From: Hippasteria phrygiana
Taxonomy: Eukaryota > Echinodermata > Asteroidea > Valvatida > Goniasteridae
Length of the DNA stretch: 64,000 nt
NCBI GenBank assembly: GCA_037893225.1
Contig: JAZGUH010000207.1
Coordinates: forward strand, 186,001 to 250,000
Direction: 5' to 3'
Both the position numbers and the translations under genes were made by a program. Shown here piece after piece: positions 1-10,186 of this stretch. Positions within the stretch are counted from its first letter, which is position 1. Each line of letters begins with the position of its first letter. Below the pieces are notes generated by a model that made no database searches, had not been told where the DNA came from, and saw only the letters and a list, made by a program, of their open reading frames with translations.

Positions 1-381
1 TTACGCGTTTCTACCGCAACAGCTTAATTGACGAATCCCGAATTGACGAAAATAGCACCAATCTGCGTACTTCCTGGTTTGAAAGCGAGGATCTCAGTGC
101 TAAGTGAACAACTGCACTGCCATTTATGGCGTGATTCATGAATGAATTTTGTTGAACAGCTCTGTGTTTGTTTAGCCCTGAGAGCCGCGCTTTCAATCCA
201 GAAGTACACAAACAGGGCTAATGTGAAATTTGTCTGTTGAAACTACAGTTATTCGTGTTTCTCTGACTTTGAGGCTGACGTGAAAATTACACCGGCGCTA
301 CGGATTCGCGGAAAACCTAGATTAACGTCGCTACAAATTGGCATACACAGCAGTATCTCTCAAGCAGTCTTACAGTCCATC
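1..381 (+). other. 5' flank of decayed lectin copy
   Basis: No coding sequence is convincing here. The short string GACTTTGAGGCTGA near 268 recurs upstream of the intact lectin at about 7493. This suggests the stretch is a decayed copy of the lectin 5' flank. I see no clear TATA box. Confidence 0.4.
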
Positions 382-592
382 ATGGCTACCCGAAAATTAA
401 GAGTTGTGGGCCGACTACATTTGATCCTGAGGATAGCAGGGTGGCAAATGCTATAAGATAGATGCCAAATGCTACAAGGCAGATACGAGTTCTATGATGA
501 ACGAGACCCAAGTGTCCACCGCCATGGCATGGCATGGGGCAACCACTGACCGTTCGGGAAAATTCATACTATAACTTTGACGATGCATTTTG
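382..592 (+). pseudogene. C-type lectin pseudogene, 5' fragment
   Basis: The segment starts with an ATG and a signal-peptide-like stretch (MATRKLRVVG...) that matches the start of the three other lectin copies in the window. An in-frame TAA follows after about 24 codons. A second frame then resumes the mature N-terminus (DAKCYKA, MNET), and the region coding for WLAWGNHCYL is broken: the codons after GNH are missing and a TGA follows. Similarity ends near 592, just before a TIR element begins at about 607, so the 3' two thirds, including the carbohydrate-binding loop, are absent. The relation to the other copies is seen directly. That it is non-functional follows from several independent lesions. 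Confidence 0.8.
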
Positions 593-762
593 CACTCTAA
601 CCTTTATTAGTCAAGGCGCGCGTGGCACCACGGATGCTGGTAACACGAAAAAAGACCTTTGCGAGTGGCGAAGCCACGAGCGCTTTACTATCTCGTGGAG
701 CTAATCAATATACATTTATTCCAGTTGTCTGAATCATGCATTATATGCTTTGCTCATTTTAA

Positions 763-1359
763 AGGGACACATTGCCTTCAAATGTCATGAAATGTTGCTG
801 TTTGGAAATGTTCCTTATCTTTTATAAGAGTTGTTCATGCAAAAAAACACGTATAATGTGTTGTAATTAGTGAGTAGTGATTGCAAATTGGCCGCTTACC
901 CCTGACATCTGACCCGCGAAACATAGACTTATTTCCAGTAGTAAATACCACCGTCTAAATAATGCGCAAAATACGCTGTACGAGTCTTTAGGCTGGCGCC
1001 GCAGCCAGTGGCCTTGTGAACCTATCAGATGATCGCCAGGTACAATTCTCTACCTCGCGACACATAATTATCGCCAGTGCTGTGCGCCGTGCCACAGTAC
1101 ATCAAAATGGATCAACAGAACGTACTTTAACCAGATGCGACTGGAAATACGACTAGTGAACACGGTCCGCCATTTTGTGGAGTCAAAAATTGGGTTCTAC
1201 AAAATGGCGGACCGTTATTTGTCACGAAATTAAACAAAAACCACGCAATTTGAAGGGATAGTTATGTGAATCTTTATATTCTACTTTTAAAAAAGCTTCC
1301 CAACCATATCCATTTAAGTTTTATAGCCCAAATCGCAAAATCCAAAGCAATGTGTCCCT
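763..1359 (-). mobile_element. TTAA-flanked MITE, copy 1
   Basis: The termini AGGGACACATTGC and GCAATGTGTCCCT are exact inverted repeats, and both ends are directly flanked by TTAA (759-762 and 1360-1363). The interior matches, in reverse orientation, the copies at 20182-20757 and 25249-25822. TTAA target duplication is the hallmark of the piggyBac superfamily, so this is probably a non-autonomous piggyBac-type element; no transposase ORF is present. It is nested in the 607-2033 element. Confidence 0.85.
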
Positions 1360-1423
1360 TTAAGGGCGCTGGGGAGCTTTCCATGACTTTTGTCTGTAGC
1401 ATGCTAGTCAACGGCGGCGGAAC

Positions 1424-1503
1424 AGGGGGGGGGGGATTTCCCCCCCCCCCCATTTTTTCCACTGTGGGAAAACGCATGCCCCCCCCCCCCCCCCCCCCCC
1501 CCC
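1424..1503. repeat. G/C homopolymer tracts
   Basis: A run of about 12 G (1425-1436) is followed by a C run at 1441-1450 and a longer run of about 23 C (1480-1502). The tracts could fold into G-quadruplexes on either strand. They are also prone to sequencing and assembly error, so exact lengths should not be trusted. Confidence 0.9.
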
Positions 1504-2033
1504 ACTTGTGGCAGTTCCGCATAAAGAAAACATAGAAGCCGGCCCCCACTTTCAAAAGCGTTCCGGCGCCGTTGATGCTAGTGCAGTGTTGTAGCAAGTG
1601 GGACAGTTGCACAATAATTCAAATGCCGCCGTGTCGCGCGCTTCATTTCAGCGCCCAGCACGCGCACGCACAACTGCAACATGATATAATTCGCCATCAT
1701 CATTCCGTGCGCGCGCGGAAATGTTGAAATTTCTCAAAGATATCAGCGTTCCCACGATATGCGATCCGAGCGAACTCATTTTCTTCGTGAGCGCGTGTGA
1801 CGTCACACAGCTTAAACAGATGCGAGTAATTCTACATTGTTATTGGTCAATAGCCACAACATGTAATGCATTATGCATGATTTCTCTACCAAATCGGTAG
1901 AGAAATGTAAAGAAAAACATAAGCCTTCTCCAGATCCACGAGATAGTAAGGCGCTCGTGGCTTCGCCACTCGCACTGGTCTTTTTTCGTGTTGAATGTAA
2001 GCATCCGGTGTGCCACGCTCGCCTTGACTCAAG

Positions 2034-2458
2034 GCTATTTGCACTCAGACATCGTGGGTGTATTAAAAACCCCGTTCTCGGGAAGCTCGTTCTCGGGAAA
2101 GTCTAATATTTTCCCAGAGATAGACAACTTAAATCGTCAAAACTTATACAAAATGGTTCAGAAAACTCTTACCCCCAAAACGGGTCAAAATTATGACCCA
2201 CTGAAATGTCGATTTGGAGGGTAAAAGTGGCACTAATTGGGGTAAAGGAAATCTTTCGCCCAATAATTGTCTCTTGAAGGGTCACAGTGACACACAATCG
2301 TTCGAAGAAAAAGTTAGACCGAGACCAACTACACAATGACCCATAGGCCTAAGTGGTTTGGCAATGTTGAACCCAGATATAGTCAAACCTCTTAAAAGAA
2401 TTCGACCGCTGACAGGGTCAAACTTGATTTTTAAAATTGGCATAGTGATATCTCACGC
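2034..2458. other. No recognised feature
   Basis: Short open frames exist but none resembles a known protein. The GTCTCGG and GTCAAA motifs look like decayed repeats without a recognisable family. Confidence 0.4.
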
Positions 2459-2648
2459 CGCGAATAGCAATTCTTGAGTAAATCGGGGAATGGTTCTTGG
2501 CTGCCTCGGGATGATTATGTTAGTTCGGTGAAAGATCGTTAAAGATCGGGAAGCGCCCCGACAATTTTGGACATGTTCAAAATTGTCGGGGTGATTCGGG
2601 AACCAATTTCAATTATTGGTTTATTCTTGTTGTATTCCTAATTAATTC
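2459..2648. mobile_element. Truncated copy of the 22-kb MITE interior
   Basis: About 190 bp closely matches 22016-22206, including the internal inverted repeat CGCCCCGACAATTTTGGACA and its reverse near 2552-2592. The terminal inverted repeats seen in the complete copy (21974-22224) are absent here, so this is a truncated or internally diverged copy. Confidence 0.7.
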
Positions 2649-3110
2649 TGGATATTCTTACAGCATTCTTACAAGTTTCGTAGTGTTATTCTTGGTGTTT
2701 AACAGTCCAGAATCATGCCGAATCTTTACGAATGTATCAAGAAATGTACGAATATTATAAGAATAATTTACGAATACACTAAGATTTTGTTAAGAATAAA
2801 TAAGAATAATCTAAGAACTTAGCAGGAATGAATCACGAATAATGCTGAATTATCCAGATTTTCCTAAGAATTTATTAAGAATAACCAAGAATCAAGCTGA
2901 ATTTAATATGAATTGATCCAGAATAGTCCCGAATGCACGCCGATTTAATCAATAATACCCAGAATGAGCAGATAAACTGGAACTGACTGACGATGAGCGC
3001 TTGTCTGGATCGGTGTATATACCGGGATCGCCTGGATTCGGCCTCGTTCTGGATGATTCTGGCTTGTTCTGATTGAAAGCGGCTTAGTTTGGGGTTGTTA
3101 GGGAATGTTC
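2649..3110. repeat. Degenerate AAGAAT-rich repeat
   Basis: The stretch consists of many irregular variants of AAGAAT, ACGAAT and CTGAAT spaced about 8-20 bases apart, such as TAAGAATAAATAAGAATAAT near 2795. It looks like decayed minisatellite adjoining the MITE fragment at 2459-2648. No gene is apparent. Confidence 0.45.
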
Positions 3111-3769
3111 CCATTACATTCGGCTTATTCGGTCTTTGTTCTTATTAAATTCGTAATGAAATCGGCATAGATCTTGGTCCGGTTCATCCTTCACGCGAAT
3201 TTGAGGGTGAAGCAAAGTCGTCTGGATTAGCGAACGTCGCAATAAAACAACTACTGTTGACGTCACAAAAATTGCTTCAATTTCGCATTCCCATGAAAAT
3301 TCAACAGGCGTCATATGAATATCCGAATCCCATAAAAAATCCTACTCTTTTAATAACCATGATAAATTACAACACAATTGCGCTTTTATAATTCACACAA
3401 TAATTGTTGGCATTGTCATAACCGTTAAAGAGCAACTAAACCGCCACATATTTGTTTGACTTTTTGGACTTTTCCGACAGTTTAAATACTCTTTTAACTG
3501 ATGGAGATTAGTTTGCAGACGAGAGGGTTGTTATTCTGAGCCATTTATCCTGTTTCGCGAAAGCTCATTATGTATGTAAATGTATGTACTGACCCCGTGA
3601 CGTACACGTGTAGAGTCGGTAGATACTATACAGCCAAACACTATGCATGTACGTACGTGGAGTTGATGCTGCTGGAAGAGTTTTGGTCGACATAACTCCT
3701 CCGTTTTCCCGTTTATTTCGTCTAATTTTGATATTATTTTAATATGACCATGGTTCTGAAATAATCATT
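3111..3769. other. 5' region of the THAP ORF, no repeat recognised
   Basis: No convincing ORF or repeat family. This would hold the promoter of the THAP gene if that gene is functional. No clear TATA box was found next to the start. Confidence 0.35.
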
Positions 3770-4216
3770 ATGCCTCGATCGTGTGTAGTTTGGGGTTGCA
3801 CGAGGAACAGCGACAAAAACACTGACCTAACCTTTCTGCGATTCCTGGTGCTGAATGGAGTTCAAAGGCGACAGTGCAGGGTCGGTTTTGTAGACAATAC
3901 AATATCTGATTTTCGGCTGTCGAAATGGTCGAAAATATGTGCAGAACATTTCGCCAAAGACTGTATTGATGATAGTGTTAGTATGAAAACTCAGCTGGGT
4001 TTGAAGGTACAAATCCGTTTGAAGGCTGGAGCCATTCCAACTCTAAAGGCACCGAACATTCCAATCCTGTCCCGGACTCACGCGCCCCAGACCACTACGA
4101 CGTTCCCTGCGGTTGTCGGCTCAAGCAGCCAAAGCCCCGGCCGTCTCCCTGTCCACGCTCGCTTGACTCAACATGCATTGTACACGCACGGTACCACATG
4201 CGCTGCATGCGATTGA
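3770..4216 (+). CDS. THAP-domain protein (possible first exon)
   Basis: THAP domains are C2CH zinc-binding DNA-binding modules found in animal nuclear proteins and in P-element-type transposases. The 148-residue ORF starts MPRSCVVWGC, the usual THAP start, with zinc-ligand cysteines at residues 5 and 10. It continues with a conserved tryptophan and the C-x2-H pair in WSKICAEHF (about residues 62-67). The domain ends with AGAIPTL, matching the AVPTIF-type box that closes THAP domains. After about residue 95 the sequence turns proline/serine/threonine-rich. The last 30 residues overlap DNA (CCACGCTCGCTTGACTCAA near 4154) that resembles the TIR of the 607-2033 element, so the C-terminal tail may come from a transposon or be intronic read-through. 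It could be the first exon of a cellular THAP gene or a relic of a P-like transposon; the window does not separate these. No partner exon was found. Confidence 0.75.
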   Translation: MPRSCVVWGCTRNSDKNTDLTFLRFLVLNGVQRRQCRVGFVDNTISDFRLSKWSKICAEHFAKDCIDDSVSMKTQLGLKVQIRLKAGAIPTLKAPNIPILSRTHAPQTTTTFPAVVGSSSQSPGRLPVHARLTQHALYTHGTTCAACD

Positions 4217-4788
4217 GGCTGGTATCTTATAACAGAAATTGTGTGTATGAGAAGGTGCGGGTCCTTAGGGCTGCATTAGCAAAGTCGCCAGACTAAAGTA
4301 TAGCATCAGCTCACACACAACTCACCGCGCAGGTCCCAATAAAAGCCGACTACAAACAAAGGAAAGTATGACTCATAACTAGCTTTTCAGCAAGAACAAG
4401 CCTACAACCCCAATTCTAAATGTGTCTCACAAAGATGTCAACACTTTAAAATATGTTTACCGTAGTGTTACACCTGAATCATGTGCAAAAAGCACAGCAA
4501 GTAATACTAGCCTTAGACAAACAAATACGTGCAGACTCTACGTAAAACATTGTCGTATTATACAGTGACGTCATATGTTTCTACACGTATACGTCATCAC
4601 TCGCGCGATACGGCACGTAGTTGACCTCGGCCTTTTCTGAATCGAGTCAAAGTGGCTCAGAAGGAAAAGGCTCAAAAACATATTGTATTTTTTTTCAGAA
4701 TCATGAAACTTGTTACATTAGTTTCGGGGAGGCATAAACTATCAGAAAAGTCCCAAAAGTCAAAAAAAAATGGGCGTTTTAGTTGGTC
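4217..4788. other. No recognised feature
   Basis: AT-rich sequence with no persuasive ORF or repeat. If the THAP ORF is an exon, this would be intron, but no partner exon is visible. Confidence 0.35.
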
Positions 4789-4898
4789 TTTAACCTTATC
4801 CCATCCCTAACCCTATCCCTAACCCTAACCCAAACCCAAACCCTAACCCAAACCCTAACACTAACCCAAACCCTAACCCAAACCCTAACCCAAACCCT
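4789..4898. repeat. Interstitial telomere-like repeat (CCCTAA/CCCAAA)n
   Basis: About 110 bp of CCCTAA units mixed with CCCAAA and CCCTAT variants. CCCTAA is the complement of the metazoan telomere repeat TTAGGG. The variants and the internal position indicate an interstitial, decaying tract rather than a chromosome end. Confidence 0.85.
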
Positions 4899-5679
4899 CA
4901 CTCCGACACAAATTCTCACCCCAATCATCACCCTCACCCTATGTTTCTCATTGTTTTGTAAACGGGGGCCTACTGAGCATGCGCAGTATGGTATAAAACT
5001 GTTTATCAGGAAGTTCTGATATTCATGCTACAATGGCCTTTATAGGTTTTCTAAATGAAAAACCTAAGTGTGTATTGCCATTTTTAGTTAACATTTTGCT
5101 ATTACAGCGTGAGCCTCAATTAGGCCTTTCTTGTTTCTGTGAGGAGGACCCCACTCGCTGTTGTTTGAGGGAGAATGCAGCCTGGCAACAGATGCAATTA
5201 ACCTTGGAGAATTAATTAGAAATCCGAATAATGGGTCCACATTAGTGGTCTAGATTGTTACAAATAGAAGCTTTAACTAACTGGCGTCGCCAATGCTGCG
5301 GAACGTCAGAGAATTAGGCCTAACCAGTCGCAGAGAAATGAACCCTTGGAGACGATCAAACTAAGAATACACGGTGACGATTGCCCTCGTTTTAAATATT
5401 GGAAATTATACTATGCGAGCTTAGATTTAGTTTCTGCAAATGACAATAACTGTTGAAGTAGATTGCGGCATGTAAAAACTATGTATCACACCGTATAGAA
5501 AGGGTCACCACTGCCGGTTTTCCAATGTGCATTTTACCATGCTGTAGTATACAAATAATGAATGTTTATGAGTGCGATGGTAAGAATAATTTTGTTAACA
5601 TTTTACACTATTTTTTTGTTCCCGTTCCAAACGACCTTTGACCTTAATTTTCCCAGAATACCTAGGCGAATACACCGCA
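4899..5679. other. No recognised feature
   Basis: The first 50 bases are decayed CCCTCACCC-like extension of the telomere tract. Beyond that I see no gene or repeat family that I can name. Confidence 0.35.
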
Positions 5680-5752
5680 GCGTTCGATTAGCCTCATTTG
5701 GTGGCTTTCCCACGGTGTAACCCCGTGTTTTAAGTGTAAGCTAATCGAACGC
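5680..5752. mobile_element. 73-bp miniature inverted-repeat sequence
   Basis: GCGTTCGATTAGC at the left end is matched exactly by GCTAATCGAACGC at the right end, with a 47-bp spacer. It could be a very short MITE; no target duplication was established. Confidence 0.5.
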
Positions 5753-5800
5753 AACCAAAGAGTGTTTATTCACATAGTTTTCGTTTTCGTCATCGTTTAT

Positions 5801-6464
5801 CGTCACCGTTTTCACGAAGAGACACACATGTCATGTGATTTGTTTCACTATTTTGCTTTAAAACAGTCTACTTAACCATTTTGACATGCTTCTGTAAGCA
5901 ACACATCATTAATTTCCAAATTACATTAATTATGCAAAGGGCATGACATCTCGATAATTGCATTTTGCGTTTTTACGAAAAGACGCAAAGATACCTGCCC
6001 CTTGAACGCGTACAAAACGTATTGCACGGAAAAGTGTAAAAGTAGGTCAACCGAGATTTTCGTTTTCACGAAGAGACACACATCTTTGTTACATTCTCAG
6101 CTGCGCACACGTAAACACGTGCGCCCCTTCCATATGGAAAAACACATTGAACAGAAAGGGCCACAATGTAAGAAAACCTGAATTTTCGTTTTCACGAAGG
6201 GACACACATCTTTACTAATTAATTTAGGCTAATTAACCACCGTGTTAATTCTAATTACTGGGTTCACGTAAAAATTCACCTCTCATAGAATCATGTGAAT
6301 GTTTCCTTACTGCACAAAGTTGTTGCAAAGTAGTATTTTTGGCAGTTTTAACTTCTCTTCCGATTATCTCGAAAACGCTTTTTTTCTTTTCTCGAAAACG
6401 CTTATTTTTTAAACGCTTTTTTTTTCAAAATCCACATGTGTGTCTCTTCGTGAAAACAGTGACG
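5801..6464. mobile_element. TIR element with repeated TTTTCACGAAGAGACAC motif
   Basis: The first 31 bases (starting CGTCACCGTTTTCACGAA) match the last 31 in inverted orientation with one mismatch. Two more direct copies of TTTTCGTTTTCACGAAG-GACACACATC lie inside, at about 6058-6083 and 6184-6210. The interior has no ORF. Terminal and subterminal copies of the same motif suggest transposase-binding sites of a non-autonomous DNA transposon; the superfamily is unknown because I found no target duplication. Confidence 0.65.
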
Positions 6465-7515
6465 AATAGTGTGCATTACGATTGTATGTGACATGGGGTC
6501 CATACAAAAGCACACATACATGATATATGGTGCGAATTATAACCCTAAAATGAAACTCACCTACGAAAACCTGTATAGATGCATCCTGATCCGGCATGAG
6601 AAACAGCTTACGGCGATCCTTGACGTGATTATCACGTGAAAACTAGAAAATCGTCAACCAAATAAGTGTATCTTAAAAACAACATTTCCAACTCATGTCG
6701 CTTCGGGAAATAGAATAAACGCTATTTATACGAAAGCCTAAATTTGCTCATAAATATTTAGTGTGCACTGAATAATAAATTTGTGTCCCCACTTCCTACG
6801 TCATCTGACCTCATAAACATCACCAACTATTTTATAAACAAAATTTCTCGTTACTATAGGTAGATTTCCTGCCCATGCGCACATAACTAAATGGGAACAA
6901 TGCGCGTGATCTCAGTCGTATGGTCGGCACTCGAGCATTTTGTGTCGGCATTTTGGTCGGCATTTTGTGCATCGGCTGGCGAGAGCTGGAAATCTGCGAA
7001 TGACCTGACGTGTTCAATCACCAGTTGGAGAAAAGTGAGTTCTTCTTTAAGAATGCTGTCATGCGGTGGTGTTGTCTCACTTATTTTACTAGCATGCCCA
7101 TGGCAACTGTTGACTCGAAGTCCACTTCATATCATATATTGGCTGCCCCTATGCACCAGAAGATGACTTTGGCGTAACCGATTCTCTCGTACGTATGTAG
7201 AAAACATATTTCGGCATTCTCATTATAACACTACCGCATCAAGCCTAAAGTTTCTATTAAGTCGTACTGACGTCGTGCCGGAGTCGTAATCAATGAACGG
7301 TTGGGAAATCGTAGCAGATATAAAGAAAACATTGTGTCCGCGGAAATCGCAAACATTCTCAACTGACGCAGACCGCATCTTAGAAAAGAAGCCATTGAAT
7401 GAGCCGACTTCTCACGACTGCTATTTGTCAATTTTTCGACGCTCTTTTTGTTTTAATGCAATCTATGTATTGATGGCGGTTTCTCAGTGAATGACTTTGA
7501 GGCTGAGGAGACATT
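6465..7515. other. No recognised gene; 5' flank of lectin
   Basis: Several short ORFs lack homology I can recognise. The right end (7490-7515) contains the GACTTTGAGGCTGA string also present upstream of the decayed lectin at 382. Confidence 0.35.
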
Positions 7516-7522
7516 CTATATA
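7516..7522 (+). promoter_or_regulatory. Candidate TATA box of the lectin gene
   Basis: TATATAA lies 80 bp upstream of the preferred lectin start codon. A transcription start about 30 bp downstream would fall near 7547, which favours the ATG at 7602 over the in-frame ATG at 7542. Confidence 0.45.
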
Positions 7523-7601
7523 ATTATTCACAATAGAATAAATGTATACCTGCATTAAGAAGGCAGCAAGACGTACCTCTCAACCCGTCCTTTCTCCAGC
7601 A

Positions 7602-8132
7602 ATGGCTGCCCGAAATACAAGATTAGTACTCGTCTTGATCCTAGCGTTGCAGATTGATGGCAAATGCTACAATGCAGGTACGAGTAATTCTACGATGAGC
7701 GAGACCAAGTGCCCACCACCATGGCTGGCATGGGGCAACCACTGCTACTTGACCGTTCGGAAAACTTCATACGATAACTTTGACTCTGTAGTACGCATCT
7801 GCCAACAGCACTCCGAACCTGATGGGAGATCAGCTCATCTGGCATCGGTCGCCAGCGAGGAAGAGAACCAGTTCATGCGCGCGTACGCAACTGCGTCTGG
7901 AATCAATACCTACTGGATTGGATACCAGTACAGCAGTACAAGCGGGTGGTTCAGCTGGATAGATGGGACCAGCGATGGTGGCTACGAAAACTGGTTGGTC
8001 GGGGAGCCAGACGGACGTCCTGTGGGTGCGGATTGCGGAGTTGCTTATGCAAGCGGTAGATGGGGAGGTGAATGGTGTAAAAATTCAAACGGTTTCATCT
8101 GCAAGTTCCTCATGCAGGACAAAAAGATCTGA
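7602..8132 (+). CDS. Secreted C-type lectin domain protein, intact copy 1
   Basis: Encodes 176 residues: a hydrophobic signal peptide (MAARNTRLVLVLILALQ), a short linker with a possible N-glycosylation site (NST) and one C-type lectin domain. Visible CTLD hallmarks are the long-form cysteine pair in CPPPWLAWGNHCY, C in RICQQHS, the WIGL-like core (YWIGYQY), FSWIDGT, the loop GEPDG, and the closing cysteines (DCG, WCKNSNGFIC). C-type lectins of this layout bind sugars or act as secreted recognition proteins in invertebrate immunity. The position that decides sugar choice reads EPD, intermediate between EPN (mannose type) and QPD (galactose type). The usual calcium-binding WND triplet is replaced by WGG, so calcium-dependent binding is doubtful. 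The start at 7602 was preferred over the in-frame ATG at 7542 because it begins directly at the signal peptide shared with the other copies. The ORF has no intron, and I saw no AATAAA close downstream. Confidence 0.85.
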   Translation: MAARNTRLVLVLILALQIDGKCYNAGTSNSTMSETKCPPPWLAWGNHCYLTVRKTSYDNFDSVVRICQQHSEPDGRSAHLASVASEEENQFMRAYATASGINTYWIGYQYSSTSGWFSWIDGTSDGGYENWLVGEPDGRPVGADCGVAYASGRWGGEWCKNSNGFICKFLMQDKKI

Positions 8133-8559
8133 GGCTTTACAGAGAGGGAGATACATTATGTAATGGGGATTTGTGTTCAACTCTACTTTTCTTTCAGTGT
8201 GCTTGGATTAGTTCCCCTCCCCAAATTTACTATGGTTCAAGCCAGGGGTGTGCTTTGGCGGTCATAAACAGTCATCACCAAGAATTGGTTGGGTTGTTTC
8301 CTTATCAGTGAATTTCTTTGGGAATGTTAAATAGGCGCCAATTACGCACCAGTATGATACTCAAATACCCAAAATGATTAACCAAAGAGGAAAAGCAGAA
8401 CCCGTCTTCGGTTATGACCGCTAAAACGGACCAACAAATCTGAACTGGTATGCGTGTAGATTTATTCATATTTTGTATTATATTATAATTCTTTCTGGTA
8501 ATGAAATCAAAGATTCCTCAAAAGCGCATATCGCACTGTAGCTCGAAAGCCTGAAGAAA
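8133..8559. other. 3' flank of lectin, no recognised feature
   Basis: Contains the GAGGCTTTACAGAGAGGGAG string shared with the 3' flank of the lectin copies at 17.6 and 28.6 kb, which fixes the homology of their downstream ends. Nothing else is recognisable. Confidence 0.5.
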
Positions 8560-8720
8560 CTTGTAGGACGACCTGATTCTGGGAGGAAACCCCAGAATCA
8601 GGAATCCCTGCCCATGGAATCAGGCAGGGACTGAAAACCAATCCACATGTCGGCCCTGGTGGGATTCTGACCCGGGTCACAACGGTGGAAGGCGAACCTG
8701 ACTCCCAAATAGATACACTA
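8560..8720 (-). repeat. tRNA-related SINE-like fragment
   Basis: On the - strand GACCCGGGTCAGAATCCCAC resembles a degraded tRNA B box and T arm (GGTTCGAATCC). It is followed by the ATGTGGATTGGTTTTCAG and TCCCTGCCTGATTCCATGGG type strings that I associate with SINE bodies in marine invertebrates. The A box is not clear, so this is a fragment. Confidence 0.45.
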
Positions 8721-9399
8721 CACACTACACGCTCAGTATGCGATGACCCGTTCGGAAGAATGTCTGTTTTAAGTTACATCCTTATTGGATGATAATGTGT
8801 CTGCCCAGGCGCCCATTGCGATATGTTAGTGGAGCTACACCGTACAAACTGATTCTACCTCGTGCACCTCTACACTAGCACCTATTTGTCTGAGAATCAT
8901 AAACACTGTAACACTTGAAGCACAGGCAACGCATGAAGTAACTGACTGAGATATCGAACGCTTTACGAACAACTGTCGCCAGTCACCATTATCCATAAAC
9001 TCATTGCAAGCGCCATTGCAAGATTCCCTTCATGACTGGGCTGCTATAACCACAGACGGACAGCTTCTTGCAATGCAAAATGTAAAAAGTCACAGTCAGT
9101 CACTCCTAGTTGGGGGCTGACCTTGCTGCACACAAAAATGACATAACTTCTGATTGGCTTGACTGGTTTTGATGAAATAAAGACTATTTTTCATGTAAGA
9201 AGTTCCCGCATCATGATCTGTCGAAATCTAGATTCTGAGGTTGCCTGGTTTGGCCTGGACATCTTTTTGGGACACCCTGTATATAATTCCAAGATCAGTT
9301 CAACAATCGAAAAACGATAACAAAATTGAATTGGAAAAGTCCGAAATGTTTCCCTTTCCGCCATCTTGAAATGTTAAGTGGAAATAATCACGTGACGAC
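8721..9399. other. No recognised feature
   Basis: No supportable gene. The string ATCTTTTTGGGACACCCTGTAT near 9262 resembles a transposon end, but no partner was found. Confidence 0.3.
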
Positions 9400-9948
9400 A
9401 CCTCCGGCGCAGGATAGGAGTGTACTCCCGGTCTGACGATGTACTCATTTTTGCTGAAACTTGGTCAGAACACATGAAGATACTGAGACAGGTTCTTGAG
9501 AGGTTGCGGGATGCAGGACTTATTGCGAAACTCAACAAGTGTAAGATTGGATTTGAATCGGTTAATTTTTTTAGTCCACATTGTTGGCAAAGGGTTAGAA
9601 CAATCACAACCAGAGAAGGTACGGCGTGTACTCAAAGAGACCTGAAATACAGAAACAAGTTCGGTCGTTTAATTATTGGCCTTGCCAATTACTATCGTAA
9701 GTTTAATCCGAAACTTCACTGAGATTGCCAGACCCAGCAAACCGGCCTATACGTGCTGCGCACAGATATGCGTCCGATGCCGGACTCGGCGCAGTTCTAA
9801 AGCAGAATATGAGGTGAAATTGCCAGTGTGTTACGCTAGCCGAAAGCTTTGTCCCTATGCGTCTTATGCGGTAGTTCAGCGGAAATGTCTTGTTCTCGTT
9901 TGGGCAGTTGATAATTTCAATGTATCTATGGTACCGAGTTTGTGTTAG
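9400..9948 (+). pseudogene. Ty3/gypsy-type retrotransposon pol relic (RT to RNase H)
   Basis: A reading frame at 9420-9550 encodes SDDVLIFAETWSEHM then LRQVLERLRDAGL and LNKCKIGF, matching the catalytic YxDD region and palm of Ty3/gypsy reverse transcriptase. The first two residues of the YxDD motif are altered (YSRSDD). After frame changes, IIGLANYYRKF (about 9680) matches the RT connection segment. YASRKL then WAVDNF (about 9835-9920) match the RNase H region. Large parts are missing and at least two frame changes separate the blocks. No LTR, gag or integrase was found. It is clearly non-functional and shares the ETWSEHM region with the fragment at 27218-27563, so both come from one family. 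Confidence 0.8.
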
Positions 9949-10186
9949 AAACAAATCACCATCCATTCACATGTCTTGTCAAATTATAGCCAAGTATATT
10001 AATTGATTATGCTTGGGAATTTCTTTTAATTTTCACTATAAGGATGAAAGCTGTTTGTGTGCTAAATTGAGTTTCATGGTGGAACCCCGTGTATTTACAG
10101 TGAAAACCGTGTTCATTTTGTGAAGTTGTAATAATTATTATAATTCCTATACATGCGACAAATGGGCCACACTTCCGAAAATAACC
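9949..10186. other. No recognised feature
   Basis: AT-rich sequence between the pol relic and a G tract; I see nothing in it. Confidence 0.4.

Larger units (their letters stand above)
607..2033. mobile_element. TIR DNA transposon-like element, about 1.43 kb
   Basis: About 95 bp at 607-701 is matched in inverted orientation by 1935-2033. Both arms contain TAGTCAAGGCG-type outer ends, a stretch coding TCTTTTTTCGTG, and a small palindrome GTGGCTTCGCCAC. The arms differ at scattered positions, so the copy is old. No transposase is visible between them; the interior holds a TTAA-flanked MITE and a homopolymer tract. The outer sequence is shared with the 114-bp inverted repeat at 16728-16841. Confidence 0.65.

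Noticed and set aside
1266..1612. Proline-rich and glycine-rich ORFs on opposite strands
   Set aside because: Translations of C and G homopolymers within a MITE and its flank.
4783..5019. ORF with (LTLTQT)n
   Set aside because: Translation of telomere-like repeat.
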